A stretch of DNA of 39,744 nt from Acidaminococcus intestini DSM 21505 (GCF_000425045.1 NZ_AULA01000024.1:1-39744), one strand, 5' to 3'; shown: positions 16,192 to 27,433, counted from the first letter of the stretch. A program made the numbers and translations. Notes: generated from the sequence alone by a model not told the origin.

Positions 16192-16209
16192 GTTCGAAAT
16201 ATATCGAAC
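16192..16209. promoter_or_regulatory. Palindrome GTTCGA-N6-TCGAAC, candidate operator
   Basis: A perfect 6-bp inverted repeat with an AT-only 6-base centre, standing out from the surrounding AT-rich DNA. It lies about 220 bases upstream of the phosphate transporter and 560 upstream of the TRAP operon. The regulator is unknown. Confidence 0.4.
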
Positions 16210-16615
16210 ATTATTTGCTATCTCTAAATTATCATTTTTAAGCTTAAATTTGGTTCCAAAAATCTTTTTTATTTTTTTCTCTGTTTAAGTCTATTATTAA
16301 AAGACTTTTGTGTTTATATAAAAGATTTTACTTTGGATTGTATTTCTTTTGTATTTCTGTCATATCCTTGCTTTTTTCTATGATTACAAAAAGGATGAGC
16401 TCGTTATCAGAAATCAGATCAATGCCTTGATTCTTCCCATTAAAACTAGGAAAAAATAGATTCTTACTACCAATATTAATTCTTAATTAAAGTTTTTTTT
16501 GCTTAAAAGGCTTCTTTTTATCCACCTAACGTCCCATTTTTATGACGGGAATCCCTGATTCAGTTTCTGTTTTGCACATTGTATGCAAACTCCACTATAC
16601 AAAAACAGTCTCATA

Positions 16616-16671
16616 TGTTACATAACAACTATGCTGTCTTATTCTTGACTTTTTGTAACATAAAGGTTACA
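16616..16671 (+). promoter_or_regulatory. Two related palindromes at the TRAP operon promoter
   Basis: TGTTACATAACA (16616-16627) sits just upstream of the -35 box, and TGTAAC-N6-GTTACA (16654-16671) covers the spacer and most of the -10 box. Both use the half-site TGTNAC, so one regulator may bind both, the second position blocking polymerase. Confidence 0.5.
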
Positions 16672-16673
16672 CT
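16645..16673 (+). promoter_or_regulatory. Promoter of the TRAP-TAXI operon
   Basis: TTGACT (16645-16650) and TACACT (16668-16673) are 17 bases apart, about 95 bases before the binding-protein start codon. Confidence 0.65.
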
Positions 16674-16769
16674 ATTCATAACGAACAAGGCACGGAAAGA
16701 CTTTTTCTATTGTTCGGTGTTTTCGTTGGTCTGTTTTTTTATTACACTGTATGGATGGAGGAGAGAACG

Positions 16770-17744
16770 ATGAAAGCAAAAAAAATGGTAGCGGCATTCC
16801 TCGCAATGGCAGCAGCAACCGCTCTGATTGCTGGCTGCGGCGGCGGTGACAAAAAGGAAAGCAGCGGCGGTGAAAAGAAATTCATCAACATCGCAACAGG
16901 CGGTACGTCTGGGACCTATTATCCTTTGGGCGGGGCCTTGGCTGATATCCTTAACAAAAATGTCAAAGGCGCCAATGCTTCGGCTCAATCCACAGGCGCT
17001 TCCGTCGCAAACGTCAATCTCTTAAAAGAAGGCAAGGTTGATATCGGCTTTATCCAAAACGATATTTCCTACTATGCCGTAAATGGCGTTGAAATGTTCA
17101 AGGATAAAGCAGTAAAGAATCTTAAAGGCCTTGCCACCCTTTATCCGGAAACAATCCAGATTGTAACGACAAAAAAGACGGGCATCAAGACATTTGCTGA
17201 TATCAAGGGCAAACGCGTCGCTGTTGGGGCTGCTGGCTCCGGGACGGAAGCCAACGCCCGTCAGATCCTCGAAGCAGCCGGAATCACCTACGATGACATC
17301 AAGGTCCAGTACCTTTCCTTTGGGGAAGCCGCTTCTGCCTTGAAGGACGGCAATGTGGATGTTGCTTTTGTAACAGCCGGATTCCCTACGGCAGCAATCC
17401 AGGACCTTGCTACCCAGCATGAAGTCGTGCTCCTGCCCGTTGATTCTGCCATGGCTGATGCCTTGATCAAAAAATATCCGTACTACACCAAGATCAAGAT
17501 TCCTGCCAAGACTTACAATAATGTAGACACTGACGTAGAAGCTGTTGCGGTCAAGTGCATGCTCGTTGTTACAGATAAGATGAGCGATGAACTGGGCTAC
17601 GATATTGTGAAAGCTCTTTATTCCAATCTTGACCGGATGAAAGCAGCTCACAACGTTGCAAAACTCATCACCAAGGAAACGGCCAAGGAAGGCATGTCCA
17701 TTCCTCTGAACAAAGGTGCTGAAAAGTTCTTTAATGAAAAATAA
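16770..17744 (+). CDS. TRAP transporter substrate-binding protein, TAXI family (lipoprotein)
   Basis: 324 residues. It begins with a lipoprotein signal peptide ending in ALIAGC, so C23 should be lipid-anchored, followed by a Gly/Lys/Ser linker. The mature domain opens INIATGGTSGTYYPLGGALA, the TAXI-family signature, and continues with NVNLLKEGKVDIGFIQND, GVAAGSGTEANARQIL-like GAAGSGTEANARQIL, and DVAFVTAGFPTAAIQDL. It binds the substrate outside the membrane and passes it to the permease. Substrates in this family include glutamate and other carboxylates; here it is unassigned. GGAGGAGAG precedes the chosen ATG; a longer frame from 16710 lacks such a site and would spoil the signal peptide. 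It leads a three-gene operon. Confidence 0.92.
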   Translation: MKAKKMVAAFLAMAAATALIAGCGGGDKKESSGGEKKFINIATGGTSGTYYPLGGALADILNKNVKGANASAQSTGASVANVNLLKEGKVDIGFIQNDISYYAVNGVEMFKDKAVKNLKGLATLYPETIQIVTTKKTGIKTFADIKGKRVAVGAAGSGTEANARQILEAAGITYDDIKVQYLSFGEAASALKDGNVDVAFVTAGFPTAAIQDLATQHEVVLLPVDSAMADALIKKYPYYTKIKIPAKTYNNVDTDVEAVAVKCMLVVTDKMSDELGYDIVKALYSNLDRMKAAHNVAKLITKETAKEGMSIPLNKGAEKFFNEK

Positions 17745-17764
17745 GTAAAAAGCGGCGATCTCAT

Positions 17765-18307
17765 ATGGCAAATTGCACAGACCGGACACCACCCTCCAGT
17801 GGGGTTCGGTCTTTTTTTAAAAAACCCCTGTTTTTCATTATTTTGATTCTCCTTCTTGCAGGAGTCTCCTTCTCATGGTACGCAACAAGGCTCATCCTCG
17901 TCCTGAAACCTTCTGACGGTGCAGCGCCTGTAGTCTTTTCCGTCAACGAAGGAGACGAATGGGTTTACCATTATAAGCATTCGGTCCAACAGACCCCCTG
18001 CTATGAATACTTCCGGATCAATGGGCCCCATAACATGACCATGACCCACACCATCTATGAATCTTATGGAGTTGGCCTTCCCTATAGTCTCACGGACGGC
18101 GCCTTCAAACCATTAAAAAAAGAGGGTAAATTTGAGATGATCATGAACCGGCCCTATGAAAAGATTGCCTTTCGGGCGGCCAGCGAGGCCCGCCCCAGCG
18201 TCACCTATGGAAACAGGACCATTGATCTTGTGAATCAATTTGGTCAAGGCACACGCGTTGATGTGCTCAGCATGAAACGATATACTTTCTGGTTCATGGA
18301 ATCATGA
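17765..18307 (+). CDS. DUF1850 protein, TRAP-TAXI accessory membrane protein
   Basis: 180 residues with one N-terminal membrane segment (about residues 21-45, FFIILILLLAGVSF) and a small outside domain. The DUF1850 pattern is YHYKHSVQQTPCYEYFRI (a conserved His-Ser with following Glu), then an aromatic/Gly stretch YESYGVGLPYS and the basic end. The function is not established, but the family repeatedly occurs between TAXI binding proteins and their fused permeases, exactly as here. Its stop overlaps a possible permease ATG. The first 18 codons contain an intrinsic terminator and the ribosome-binding site is poor, so it should be made far less than the binding protein. A start further in (no ATG available) cannot be excluded. 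Confidence 0.8.
   Translation: MANCTDRTPPSSGVRSFFKKPLFFIILILLLAGVSFSWYATRLILVLKPSDGAAPVVFSVNEGDEWVYHYKHSVQQTPCYEYFRINGPHNMTMTHTIYESYGVGLPYSLTDGAFKPLKKEGKFEMIMNRPYEKIAFRAASEARPSVTYGNRTIDLVNQFGQGTRVDVLSMKRYTFWFMES
17779..17818 (+). terminator. Intrinsic terminator inside the DUF1850 start region
   Basis: AGACCG (17779-17784) through CGGTCT (17807-17812) form a stem of about 14 pairs with one mismatch and a small loop, followed by a run of seven T. It begins 14 bases after the DUF1850 ATG. It probably stops most transcripts after the binding-protein gene and lets a fraction through to the permease. Confidence 0.75.
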
Positions 18308-18333
18308 ACTGGAGAAAGGAAGTGGCTCTCACT

Positions 18334-20286
18334 ATGACAGAAGAAAAGAAACAGACAGCGCCCCAAGAAATGTCTGCGGAAGAAGTCATGAAAAAATATG
18401 ATAAGGAATCAGACAAGAGAAACCCCGTAGGTGCCTGGCACTATATCATTTCCGGCATTTGCATCCTCTTTGCCTGTTTCCAGCTGTATACTGCAATCTT
18501 TGGGGTGCTTGACGCCCATCTGCAGCGCACCATCCATTTGATGTTTGGCTTGACGCTGATTTTTCTCCTTTACCCAGGACGCAAATCCTGGTCCCGTTCT
18601 TCCATGAATCCCATTGATGTCATTTGTGCCCTTCTAGGGATTGGCACCACAGGCTATCTGCTCCTGAACTACCAGGAACTGGTCCTGCGTGCGGGTCTCA
18701 ATACCCAGACAGATATCATCGTGGGCATCATTGGTGTCCTCATGGTCTTTGAAGCAACACGCCGCACAGTCGGCTGGCCGATGCTGACCGTTGCGCTCAT
18801 CTTTGTAGCCTATGCCTTCCTCGGCCCTTATATGCCGGGGATTCTCGCCCACCGCGGCGTTGGCTTTGACGAACTTGTCAGTCACCTCTTCTTTACGACA
18901 GAAGGCATCTTCGGTGTACCCATGGGGGTATCGTCCACTTTTATCTACCTCTTCATCCTCTTTGGTGCTTATCTTGATGCCACGGGCCTTGGCAAGTTCT
19001 TCATAGATATGGCCAATGCCCTTGCAGGCTGGGCCATTGGCGGCCCGGCTAAAGTTGCCGTTCTGTCAAGCGGTCTGATGGGGACAGTTTCCGGTTCGTC
19101 TGTAGCAAACGTTGCTGGTACCGGATCTTTTACGATTCCCATGATGAAAAAACTGGGCTATCGTCCTTCCTTTGCCGGAGCAGTTGAAGCGGCGGCCTCC
19201 ACAGGCGGTCAGCTTATGCCGCCGGTCATGGGTGCTGCGGCCTTCTTGATGGCAGAATTTGTTGGTGTCCCTTACATCGAAGTTGTTAAAGCGGCCGTCA
19301 TTCCGGCCCTTCTCTACTACACAGGGATTTGGCTGAGCGTCCATTATGAAGCCAAGAAATACGGCCTTAAAGGAACGCCTCGCGACCAGCTTCCAAAATT
19401 TGGCCCCTTACTCCGGGAAAAAGGTCATCTGGCGGTTCCCCTGATTGTCATCGTTTACCTGCTTGTATCAGGCTATACTCCGATGCGTGCTGCCCTTTAT
19501 GCCATTGGCCTGACGATTGTCTGTGCCTGCATGAGAAAGAATACGCGCATTACCTTTGCACAGTTTATAAATGGCCTGGTTGAAGGGTCCCAATCCGTAC
19601 TGGGTGTCCTCATTGCCTGCGCTTCGGCAGGCATCATCATCGGCGTCGTCACAAAGACCGGCGTCGGCCTAAAACTTGCTACGGCTCTGCTTGACCTTGC
19701 TCAAGGCAAGATGATTCCGGCCATGTTCTTTACGATGATTACCTCCCTGATCCTCGGCATGGGCGTTCCGACGACGGCAAACTACGTCATCACCTCGACA
19801 ATTGCAGCCCCAGCCCTCGTTCAGATGAAGGTTCCGGTTCTTGCGGCCCATATGTTTGCCTTCTACTTTGGGATCGTCGCAGACGTTACGCCGCCAGTTG
19901 CCTTAGCTGCTTATGCCGGATCCGGGATTGCTGGCTCCAACCCCATGAAAACAGGCGTTACGGCAGCAAAACTGGCCATTGCCGCCTTCGTCGTGCCCTA
20001 CATTTTCGTATTGGCACCGCAGCTCCTCATGATCAATGCCACGGTACCCATGATCCTGATGGCCATGGTCACAGCTATTATCGGCATGTGGGGCCTGTCA
20101 CTGGCCATGATTGGATTCTGCCAGCATCCCCTGACCGCACTGCAGCGTATCGCCTTCTTTATTGGCGGCCTGTGCCTCATCATTCCTGGCAGTATGACCG
20201 ATATCGCCGGCATCGGCATCCTCGTCCTCTGCTATCTCTGGCAGAAAAAGAATCCGGGTGGCCCGCTGCCAAATGTAGGAGACTGA
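18334..20286 (+). CDS. TRAP transporter fused permease (DctQ-DctM type, TAXI subfamily)
   Basis: About 650 residues. After a charged cytoplasmic N-terminus (EEVMKKYDKESDKRNPVG) come a DctQ-like block of about four to six helices and a long DctM block of twelve or so. The family motifs SGSSVANVAGTGSFTIPMM, AAASTGGQLMPPVMGAAAF and ILGMGVPTTANYVITST are intact; the Gly/Ser/Thr-rich hairpins bind sodium and substrate. It imports the substrate held by the TAXI protein using a sodium gradient. I chose the ATG at 18334, preceded by GGAGAAAGGAAG; the ATG at 18304, which overlaps the DUF1850 stop (ATGA), would add ten residues and is the alternative. Last gene of the operon. Confidence 0.92.
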   Translation: MTEEKKQTAPQEMSAEEVMKKYDKESDKRNPVGAWHYIISGICILFACFQLYTAIFGVLDAHLQRTIHLMFGLTLIFLLYPGRKSWSRSSMNPIDVICALLGIGTTGYLLLNYQELVLRAGLNTQTDIIVGIIGVLMVFEATRRTVGWPMLTVALIFVAYAFLGPYMPGILAHRGVGFDELVSHLFFTTEGIFGVPMGVSSTFIYLFILFGAYLDATGLGKFFIDMANALAGWAIGGPAKVAVLSSGLMGTVSGSSVANVAGTGSFTIPMMKKLGYRPSFAGAVEAAASTGGQLMPPVMGAAAFLMAEFVGVPYIEVVKAAVIPALLYYTGIWLSVHYEAKKYGLKGTPRDQLPKFGPLLREKGHLAVPLIVIVYLLVSGYTPMRAALYAIGLTIVCACMRKNTRITFAQFINGLVEGSQSVLGVLIACASAGIIIGVVTKTGVGLKLATALLDLAQGKMIPAMFFTMITSLILGMGVPTTANYVITSTIAAPALVQMKVPVLAAHMFAFYFGIVADVTPPVALAAYAGSGIAGSNPMKTGVTAAKLAIAAFVVPYIFVLAPQLLMINATVPMILMAMVTAIIGMWGLSLAMIGFCQHPLTALQRIAFFIGGLCLIIPGSMTDIAGIGILVLCYLWQKKNPGGPLPNVGD

Positions 20287-20352
20287 TTTGCGTACTGTCG
20301 AAAAGGAATGCTATGGATCATAGTTTTCCTCGTTCGCTTCTCTTCTTACGGG

Positions 20353-20394
20353 AAACACCCCTTACCCATTGCCGCGGGTAAGGGGTGTTTTCTC
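20353..20394 (+). terminator. Intrinsic terminator of the TRAP operon
   Basis: A perfect 15-bp stem (20353-20367 with 20376-20390) with an 8-base loop leads into TTTTCTCTTT, 67 bases after the permease stop. Confidence 0.9.
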
Positions 20395-20541
20395 TTTGGA
20401 AAGGTTGGAGGAGTCGGCGCACAAATCGCGCCGATACTCCAAAAAAGCGTGCCACCATTGCTCAATTTCTCATTTTTATGATGCAATGGTAGCATGACGA
20501 TTCGTAGTTTGTTTCGTTTCTGATTGGGGGATACCTTACGC

Positions 20542-20588
20542 CTGGGCGCTTTCCCTCCTAACCTCGTGTCGTCACCTCCAGCGCCCAG
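20542..20588. repeat. Inverted repeat, 8-bp arms
   Basis: CTGGGCGC and GCGCCCAG enclose 31 bases. It may form a hairpin in RNA of either strand; nothing coding is close. Confidence 0.45.
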
Positions 20589-20622
20589 CTTATCAGGCAA
20601 GAAGCTTTTATCAGCCTATGGA

Positions 20623-20734
20623 CCTAGACGCAGCCATCTGCGTTGTCGCCCACGACCTCAATCGCCTCGACATACACAAACCGTATGCCGTCGTCGATGA
20701 GGCCGGGTGCTCCTAGCATCTGACTACGTCTAGG
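20623..20734. repeat. Long inverted repeat enclosing about 95 bases
   Basis: CCTAGACG (20623-20630) is matched by CGTCTAGG (20727-20734), and similarity continues imperfectly inwards for about ten more bases (CAGCCATCTG against CATCTGACTA). The enclosed stretch is open in more than one frame, which I take as chance. Confidence 0.4.
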
Positions 20735-21248
20735 CCATATTTGAAAAAAGCAAATGGGACAAAAAAATTGTGAGGGAAAAGACCGTAAGGCCGGCGCCAA
20801 ACTGTCTCCCTTCGGTCGTGGGCGCCGAATTAATTTCGCCCTCAAACAGGTTTCTCGGACTTCCGCTATCGCTCCAAAAGCGTCCTTCGAAACTTCGGGC
20901 GAATGGTCCTCACTACCGTTCGTAAGGAAACGTCGCTGCGCTCCTCATCCACCACCGAAAGGGCATGCTATCATGCGATTTACAATCCTACTAAGAAAAA
21001 ATGTTTGCAACACCTTCTTACACGAAAACGGTTCCTTTACTTCTGCAGCCGCAATGGATTTATACTTGTGCGGCTGTAAGGGTTAATCCGACTCGCGCTC
21101 CGCCTTTGTCGCGCTCCCTGGATAAGCGCCCTGTCACGATCTCTCGCTTTGCTCTTTCCAAGGCGCAAAGGGAGCTCGCGAATCGATCGGCGATGCGCTT
21201 ACCACCCTGGTGGGGCGGATCGATTTTGGAGAAATCGAGTTCTAAGGG

Positions 21249-21293
21249 AAAAGACCGGAAGGCAAAAGACCAGAAGCCAAAAGATTGGAAGGC
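21249..21293. repeat. Three tandem 15-base repeats
   Basis: Units AAAAGACCGGAAGGC, AAAAGACCAGAAGCC and AAAAGATTGGAAGGC follow each other without spacers, and a further partial unit comes after. A single related copy lies near 20777. The unit length is a multiple of three, but no gene reads through convincingly. Confidence 0.75.
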
Positions 21294-21387
21294 TAAAGCC
21301 CTATGGAAATAGACCACCGGACGGTGTCACAGAAGCCGATAGAAGCGCATTTCTGCACCAGACATACCATCATCATAGAGAAACAGC

Positions 21388-21437
21388 AAAAGGGAATCCC
21401 CATCCAAACAAGGTTTGGATGGGGATTCCCTTTTTTT
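21388..21437 (+). terminator. Strong plus-strand terminator without a plus-strand gene
   Basis: Arms of 22 bases (21388-21409 and 21413-21434) pair perfectly around a 3-base loop and run into seven T. No plus-strand gene lies between this and the TRAP operon terminator a kilobase upstream, so it may close an unseen transcript. Confidence 0.85.
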
Positions 21438-21442
21438 CTAAA

Positions 21443-21472
21443 AAAAGACCGCCGCAAATGCGACGGTCTTTT
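21443..21472 (-). terminator. Intrinsic terminator of nifJ
   Basis: AAAAGACCG pairs with CGGTCTTTT, with an inner CGCA/TGCG helix; the minus strand then shows a T-run. It lies 11 bases past the nifJ stop. Confidence 0.85.
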
Positions 21473-21482
21473 GAAGACTCAA

Positions 21483-24995
<3,513 letters not shown>

Positions 24996-25073
24996 TCAAA
25001 GCCCCTCTTTCTTAGAAAAGTGACTGATCTGGGATGAACGATATCATTCCATTCAGTCTCTCTAATCTCCTGT

Positions 25074-25102
25074 ATTATATAACAAATTTAATATAATCAC
25101 AA
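25074..25102 (-). promoter_or_regulatory. Promoter of nifJ
   Basis: Minus strand TTGTGA (25102-25097) and a perfect TATAAT (25079-25074) are 17 bases apart in AT-rich DNA, leaving a leader of roughly 75 bases before the ATG. Confidence 0.7.
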
Positions 25103-25326
25103 ATAAATTTTTCTCCAATTTCCCTACAATTTACTTGATAATGGGAAATGTATAATTATCTGAAAAATAAGACGTATCATCGGATGGGATAATGCTACAG
25201 CCCGTTATCAGAAGCATTGAATCAAGTCCGTATTTTTTCTCTCATTTATTTGTTTTCGCCGTCTTGAGCCATAAGAAAACCCCTTTTCGTTTCCGTTGCA
25301 TCCATGAAACAAAAGGGATGGGCCGT

Positions 25327-25355
25327 TTGCATTTTGCAAAAGCATCTGTTACAAT
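25327..25355 (+). promoter_or_regulatory. Promoter of the thiC riboswitch transcript
   Basis: TTGCAT (25327-25332) and TACAAT (25350-25355) are 17 bases apart. Transcription would start just before a small GGACGC/GCGTCC hairpin (25364-25382) and the riboswitch. Confidence 0.6.
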
Positions 25356-25386
25356 GACTGCAGATGGACGCTTCTTGCGTCCACGG

Positions 25387-25472
25387 TAACACTGGGGGTG
25401 CGCATTCGCTGAGAGGCCCTTTGGCCGACCCTTTGTACCTGATGCGGTTAATACCGACGTAGGAAAGTGTGC
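25387..25472 (+). promoter_or_regulatory. TPP riboswitch (Thi box)
   Basis: The closing helix pairs ACACT with AGTGT. Inside are the conserved blocks GGGGGTGC, GCTGAGA, ACCCTTTGTACCTGA and the far arm GCGGTTAATACCGACGTAGGAA, which match the thiamine pyrophosphate aptamer core. A terminator hairpin follows and thiC starts 95 bases later, so TPP binding should stop transcription before thiC. Confidence 0.93.
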
Positions 25473-25507
25473 CGGCCGGGCTGGAGATGAAAAAAGACCA
25501 ACCAAGG

Positions 25508-25545
25508 GACCGCTTTTCTATGGAAAAAGCGGTCTCTTTCTTATT
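25508..25545 (+). terminator. Riboswitch-controlled terminator before thiC
   Basis: GACCGCTTTT (25508-25517) pairs with AAAAGCGGTC (25525-25534), followed by TCTTTCTTATT. Its place between aptamer and ribosome-binding site makes it the likely expression platform. Confidence 0.8.
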
Positions 25546-25566
25546 ATCTTCAAGGAGGAAATTTTC

Positions 25567-26871
25567 ATGAAAACTCAAAGACAGTCAGCCCTTGCCGGTA
25601 TCATTACGGAAGAAATGAAGGAAGTCGCACGCCAAGAAGGGCTATCAGCTGAAACAATCCGAGAGCGTGTGGCCAAGGGAACCATTGCCATCTGTGCCAA
25701 TATCAACCATAAAAACCTCAAGGTCCGCGGTGTTGGGGAAGGGCTTTCGACAAAGGTCAACGCCAATATTGGGACTTCAACGGCCTACCCCGATCCCGCG
25801 CCCGAGCTGAAAAAACTGGATGCGGCCATTGCAGCTGGTGCCGATGCGGTCATGGACCTTTCAACGGGCAACAACATCGACGCCTCCCGCCGTGCCATTA
25901 TCGAGCATTCGACGGTCATGGTCGGCACCGTTCCCATTTATCAAGCCACGGTTACGGCAATCCGAAACCATGGCAAAGTGACGGATATGACGAAAGAAGA
26001 CATCTTTGAAGTCATCGAGCAGCAGGCCCATGACGGGGCTGACTTCATGACCATGCACTGCGGTCTCACACGCCGTGCCGTGGATATCCTCATTGCCGAA
26101 GGACGCGAAATGGATATTGTAAGCCGCGGCGGCTCCTTCATTGCCGGGTGGATGCTCGCCAACAACAAGGAAAATCCTTTTTACGAGCATTTTGATGAAA
26201 TCCTTGATATCTGTGCCCGCTACGATGTAACCATCAGCTTAGGCGACGGGCTGCGTCCAGGCTGTCTTGCCGATGCAACGGATCGGGCCCAGATCACAGA
26301 ACTCATCACCCTTGGGGAGCTGACGGATCGTGCCTGGGAAAAAGGCGTCCAGGTCATGGTAGAAGGTCCGGGGCACGTTCCTTACAATCAGATTGCCGCC
26401 AACATGCAGCTGCAGAAACGGCTCTGCCACGGGGCGCCTTTCTATGTGCTGGGGCCCCTTGTGACTGATATTGCACCGGGCTACGACCACATTACTTCTG
26501 CAATTGGCGGGACCCTCGCAGCTGTCAGCGGAGCCGATTTTCTCTGCTACGTAACTCCGGCTGAACATTTGGGACTGCCTGATCTCAATGACGTTCGTGA
26601 AGGGGTTGTCGCCGCCCGCATAGCCGGTCATGCGGCCGATGTTGCCAAGGGCCTCCCCCAGGCAGTGGCCCAAGATCTTGCCATGGCAAAAGCCCGCAAA
26701 AAACTAGACTGGGAAGCTCAAATGGAACTTGCCATCGATCCTCAAAAAGCCCGTGCCATCCGCAATGCCAAGAACAAGAGTACGGATGAATACTGCTCCA
26801 TGTGCGGAGATTACTGTGCTGTCAAGATCATTGGCGAATACCTTGACGATAAGAAAAAGAAAAAACACTGA
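25567..26871 (+). CDS. thiC: Phosphomethylpyrimidine synthase
   Basis: 434 residues. Radical-SAM enzyme that rearranges aminoimidazole ribotide into hydroxymethylpyrimidine phosphate for thiamine. Family blocks are ANINHKNLKVRGVGEGLSTK, VNANIGTSTAYPD, AVMDLSTGNNIDASRR, MTMHCGLTRRAVD, SLGDGLRPGCLADATDRAQ and MVEGPGHVPYNQIAANM. The iron-sulfur site near the end is C410-x2-C413-x3-C417 (CSMCGDYC), one residue tighter than the CX2CX4C of the E. coli enzyme; I believe this form is common in short Firmicute-type ThiC, but that is from memory. An ideal AAGGAGG lies upstream. Control is by the TPP riboswitch; no other thiamine gene is in the window. Confidence 0.96.
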   Translation: MKTQRQSALAGIITEEMKEVARQEGLSAETIRERVAKGTIAICANINHKNLKVRGVGEGLSTKVNANIGTSTAYPDPAPELKKLDAAIAAGADAVMDLSTGNNIDASRRAIIEHSTVMVGTVPIYQATVTAIRNHGKVTDMTKEDIFEVIEQQAHDGADFMTMHCGLTRRAVDILIAEGREMDIVSRGGSFIAGWMLANNKENPFYEHFDEILDICARYDVTISLGDGLRPGCLADATDRAQITELITLGELTDRAWEKGVQVMVEGPGHVPYNQIAANMQLQKRLCHGAPFYVLGPLVTDIAPGYDHITSAIGGTLAAVSGADFLCYVTPAEHLGLPDLNDVREGVVAARIAGHAADVAKGLPQAVAQDLAMAKARKKLDWEAQMELAIDPQKARAIRNAKNKSTDEYCSMCGDYCAVKIIGEYLDDKKKKKH

Positions 26872-26925
26872 AGTCCATTGGGAAAAGGCCAATAAGCACC
26901 CTACTCCCTTTCCCCAAGACATCAA

Positions 26926-26966
26926 AAAGGGCTTGCTGAACACTTCCTGTTCGGCAAGCCTTTTTT
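26926..26966 (+). terminator. Intrinsic terminator of thiC
   Basis: GGCTTGC plus TGAACA pair with TGTTC plus GGCAAGCC around a short loop, followed by six T. It also faces the end of the convergent small membrane protein gene, with A-runs on the other side, so it may work both ways. Confidence 0.8.
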
Positions 26967-26977
26967 CATAGGAAAAG

Positions 26978-27433
26978 TCAGATCTGGCCAATAGCCTTTA
27001 AGATGATTTGGGCAATGATGGCAGAACCCAAATAGGTGCCGGCAAATATGACGCAGCTCAAGATAACGATGCGCCACCCTGTCGACTTAAAGGCATCCAT
27101 ATCCTTACCGATGGAAACACCGGCATAGGCAAGGATGAGCGTACAAAGAGAAACAAACCCGACTTTCTTCATATAAAAGTTGATGACATCACTTCCAGGA
27201 AACCCCGGATACGTCAATATACAGCCTAACGTCACAACATAGGCAACAGCAGGAATCTTTCCCGGCATATATTTGCCAAGAAGGATCCCCGCCATGGAAA
27301 TCCCTACAAGGATCAACAGCCCGGGCAGGCCTTCAATCACACCGCCAGCGCCGGAAAGGGCATTGGAAATCGCCCCTTCGATACTCATGAGAAGCAGGAT
27401 AGCAAAAGTTTCTGCTAAATTATATCCAATCAT
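26978..27433 (-). CDS. Small polytopic membrane protein, partner of DUF3100 protein
   Basis: 151 residues with about four hydrophobic segments (FAILLLMSIEGAISNAL, LLILVGISMAGILLG, FVSLCTLILAYAGVSIG, IVILSCVIFAGTYLG). I cannot name a family with certainty. The last half (AYAGVSIGKDMDAFKSTGWRIV) resembles the end of secondary carriers such as KdgT/GltS-like transporters, where a glycine-rich helix is followed by a charged loop. The frame extends upstream to 27481, but I chose the ATG at 27433 because GGAGGAAG precedes it and it overlaps the DUF3100 stop (TAATG). It is the last gene of a three-gene operon and probably forms one complex with the DUF3100 protein. Confidence 0.75.
   Translation of the reverse strand: MIGYNLAETFAILLLMSIEGAISNALSGAGGVIEGLPGLLILVGISMAGILLGKYMPGKIPAVAYVVTLGCILTYPGFPGSDVINFYMKKVGFVSLCTLILAYAGVSIGKDMDAFKSTGWRIVILSCVIFAGTYLGSAIIAQIILKAIGQI

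Larger units (their letters stand above)
15990..16769. other. AT-rich divergent intergenic region
   Basis: 780 bases between the divergent phosphate transporter and TRAP operon. It is strikingly A/T-rich compared with both flanks and has no open frame worth calling. It holds at least three short palindromes and one good plus-strand promoter, listed separately. The middle (16250-16560) shows mostly T-rich runs with no clear signal that I can read. Confidence 0.6.
20395..21387. other. Structured, gene-poor region of about 1 kb with repeats
   Basis: No frame here has a ribosome-binding site with family-like content; the longest open frames are under about 110 codons and run across inverted repeats. 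Visible structure includes CTGGGCGC/GCGCCCAG (20542-20549, 20581-20588), CCTAGACG/CGTCTAGG (20623-20630, 20727-20734), a GC-rich hairpin around 20790-20830 (GGCGCC pair), and three tandem 15-base units at 21249-21293. The stem GGGAAAAGACCG-AAGGC occurs at about 20775 and again at 21247. A strong plus-strand terminator closes the region. It may hold an RNA gene, a decayed mobile element, or dispersed repeats; I recognise none. Confidence 0.5.

Noticed and set aside
16710-16769. Longer start for the TAXI binding protein
   Set aside because: It would put 20 residues, including hydrophobic ones, ahead of a perfect lipoprotein signal peptide, and it lacks a ribosome-binding site.
20624-20845. Small minus-strand frame (73 codons) in the nifJ upstream region
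   Set aside because: Part of it looks protein-like, but there is no ribosome-binding site and it spans inverted repeats that are open in several frames.
21249-21293. Tandem 15-base repeats as a CRISPR array
   Set aside because: The units are too short, adjoin without spacers, and no cas genes are near.
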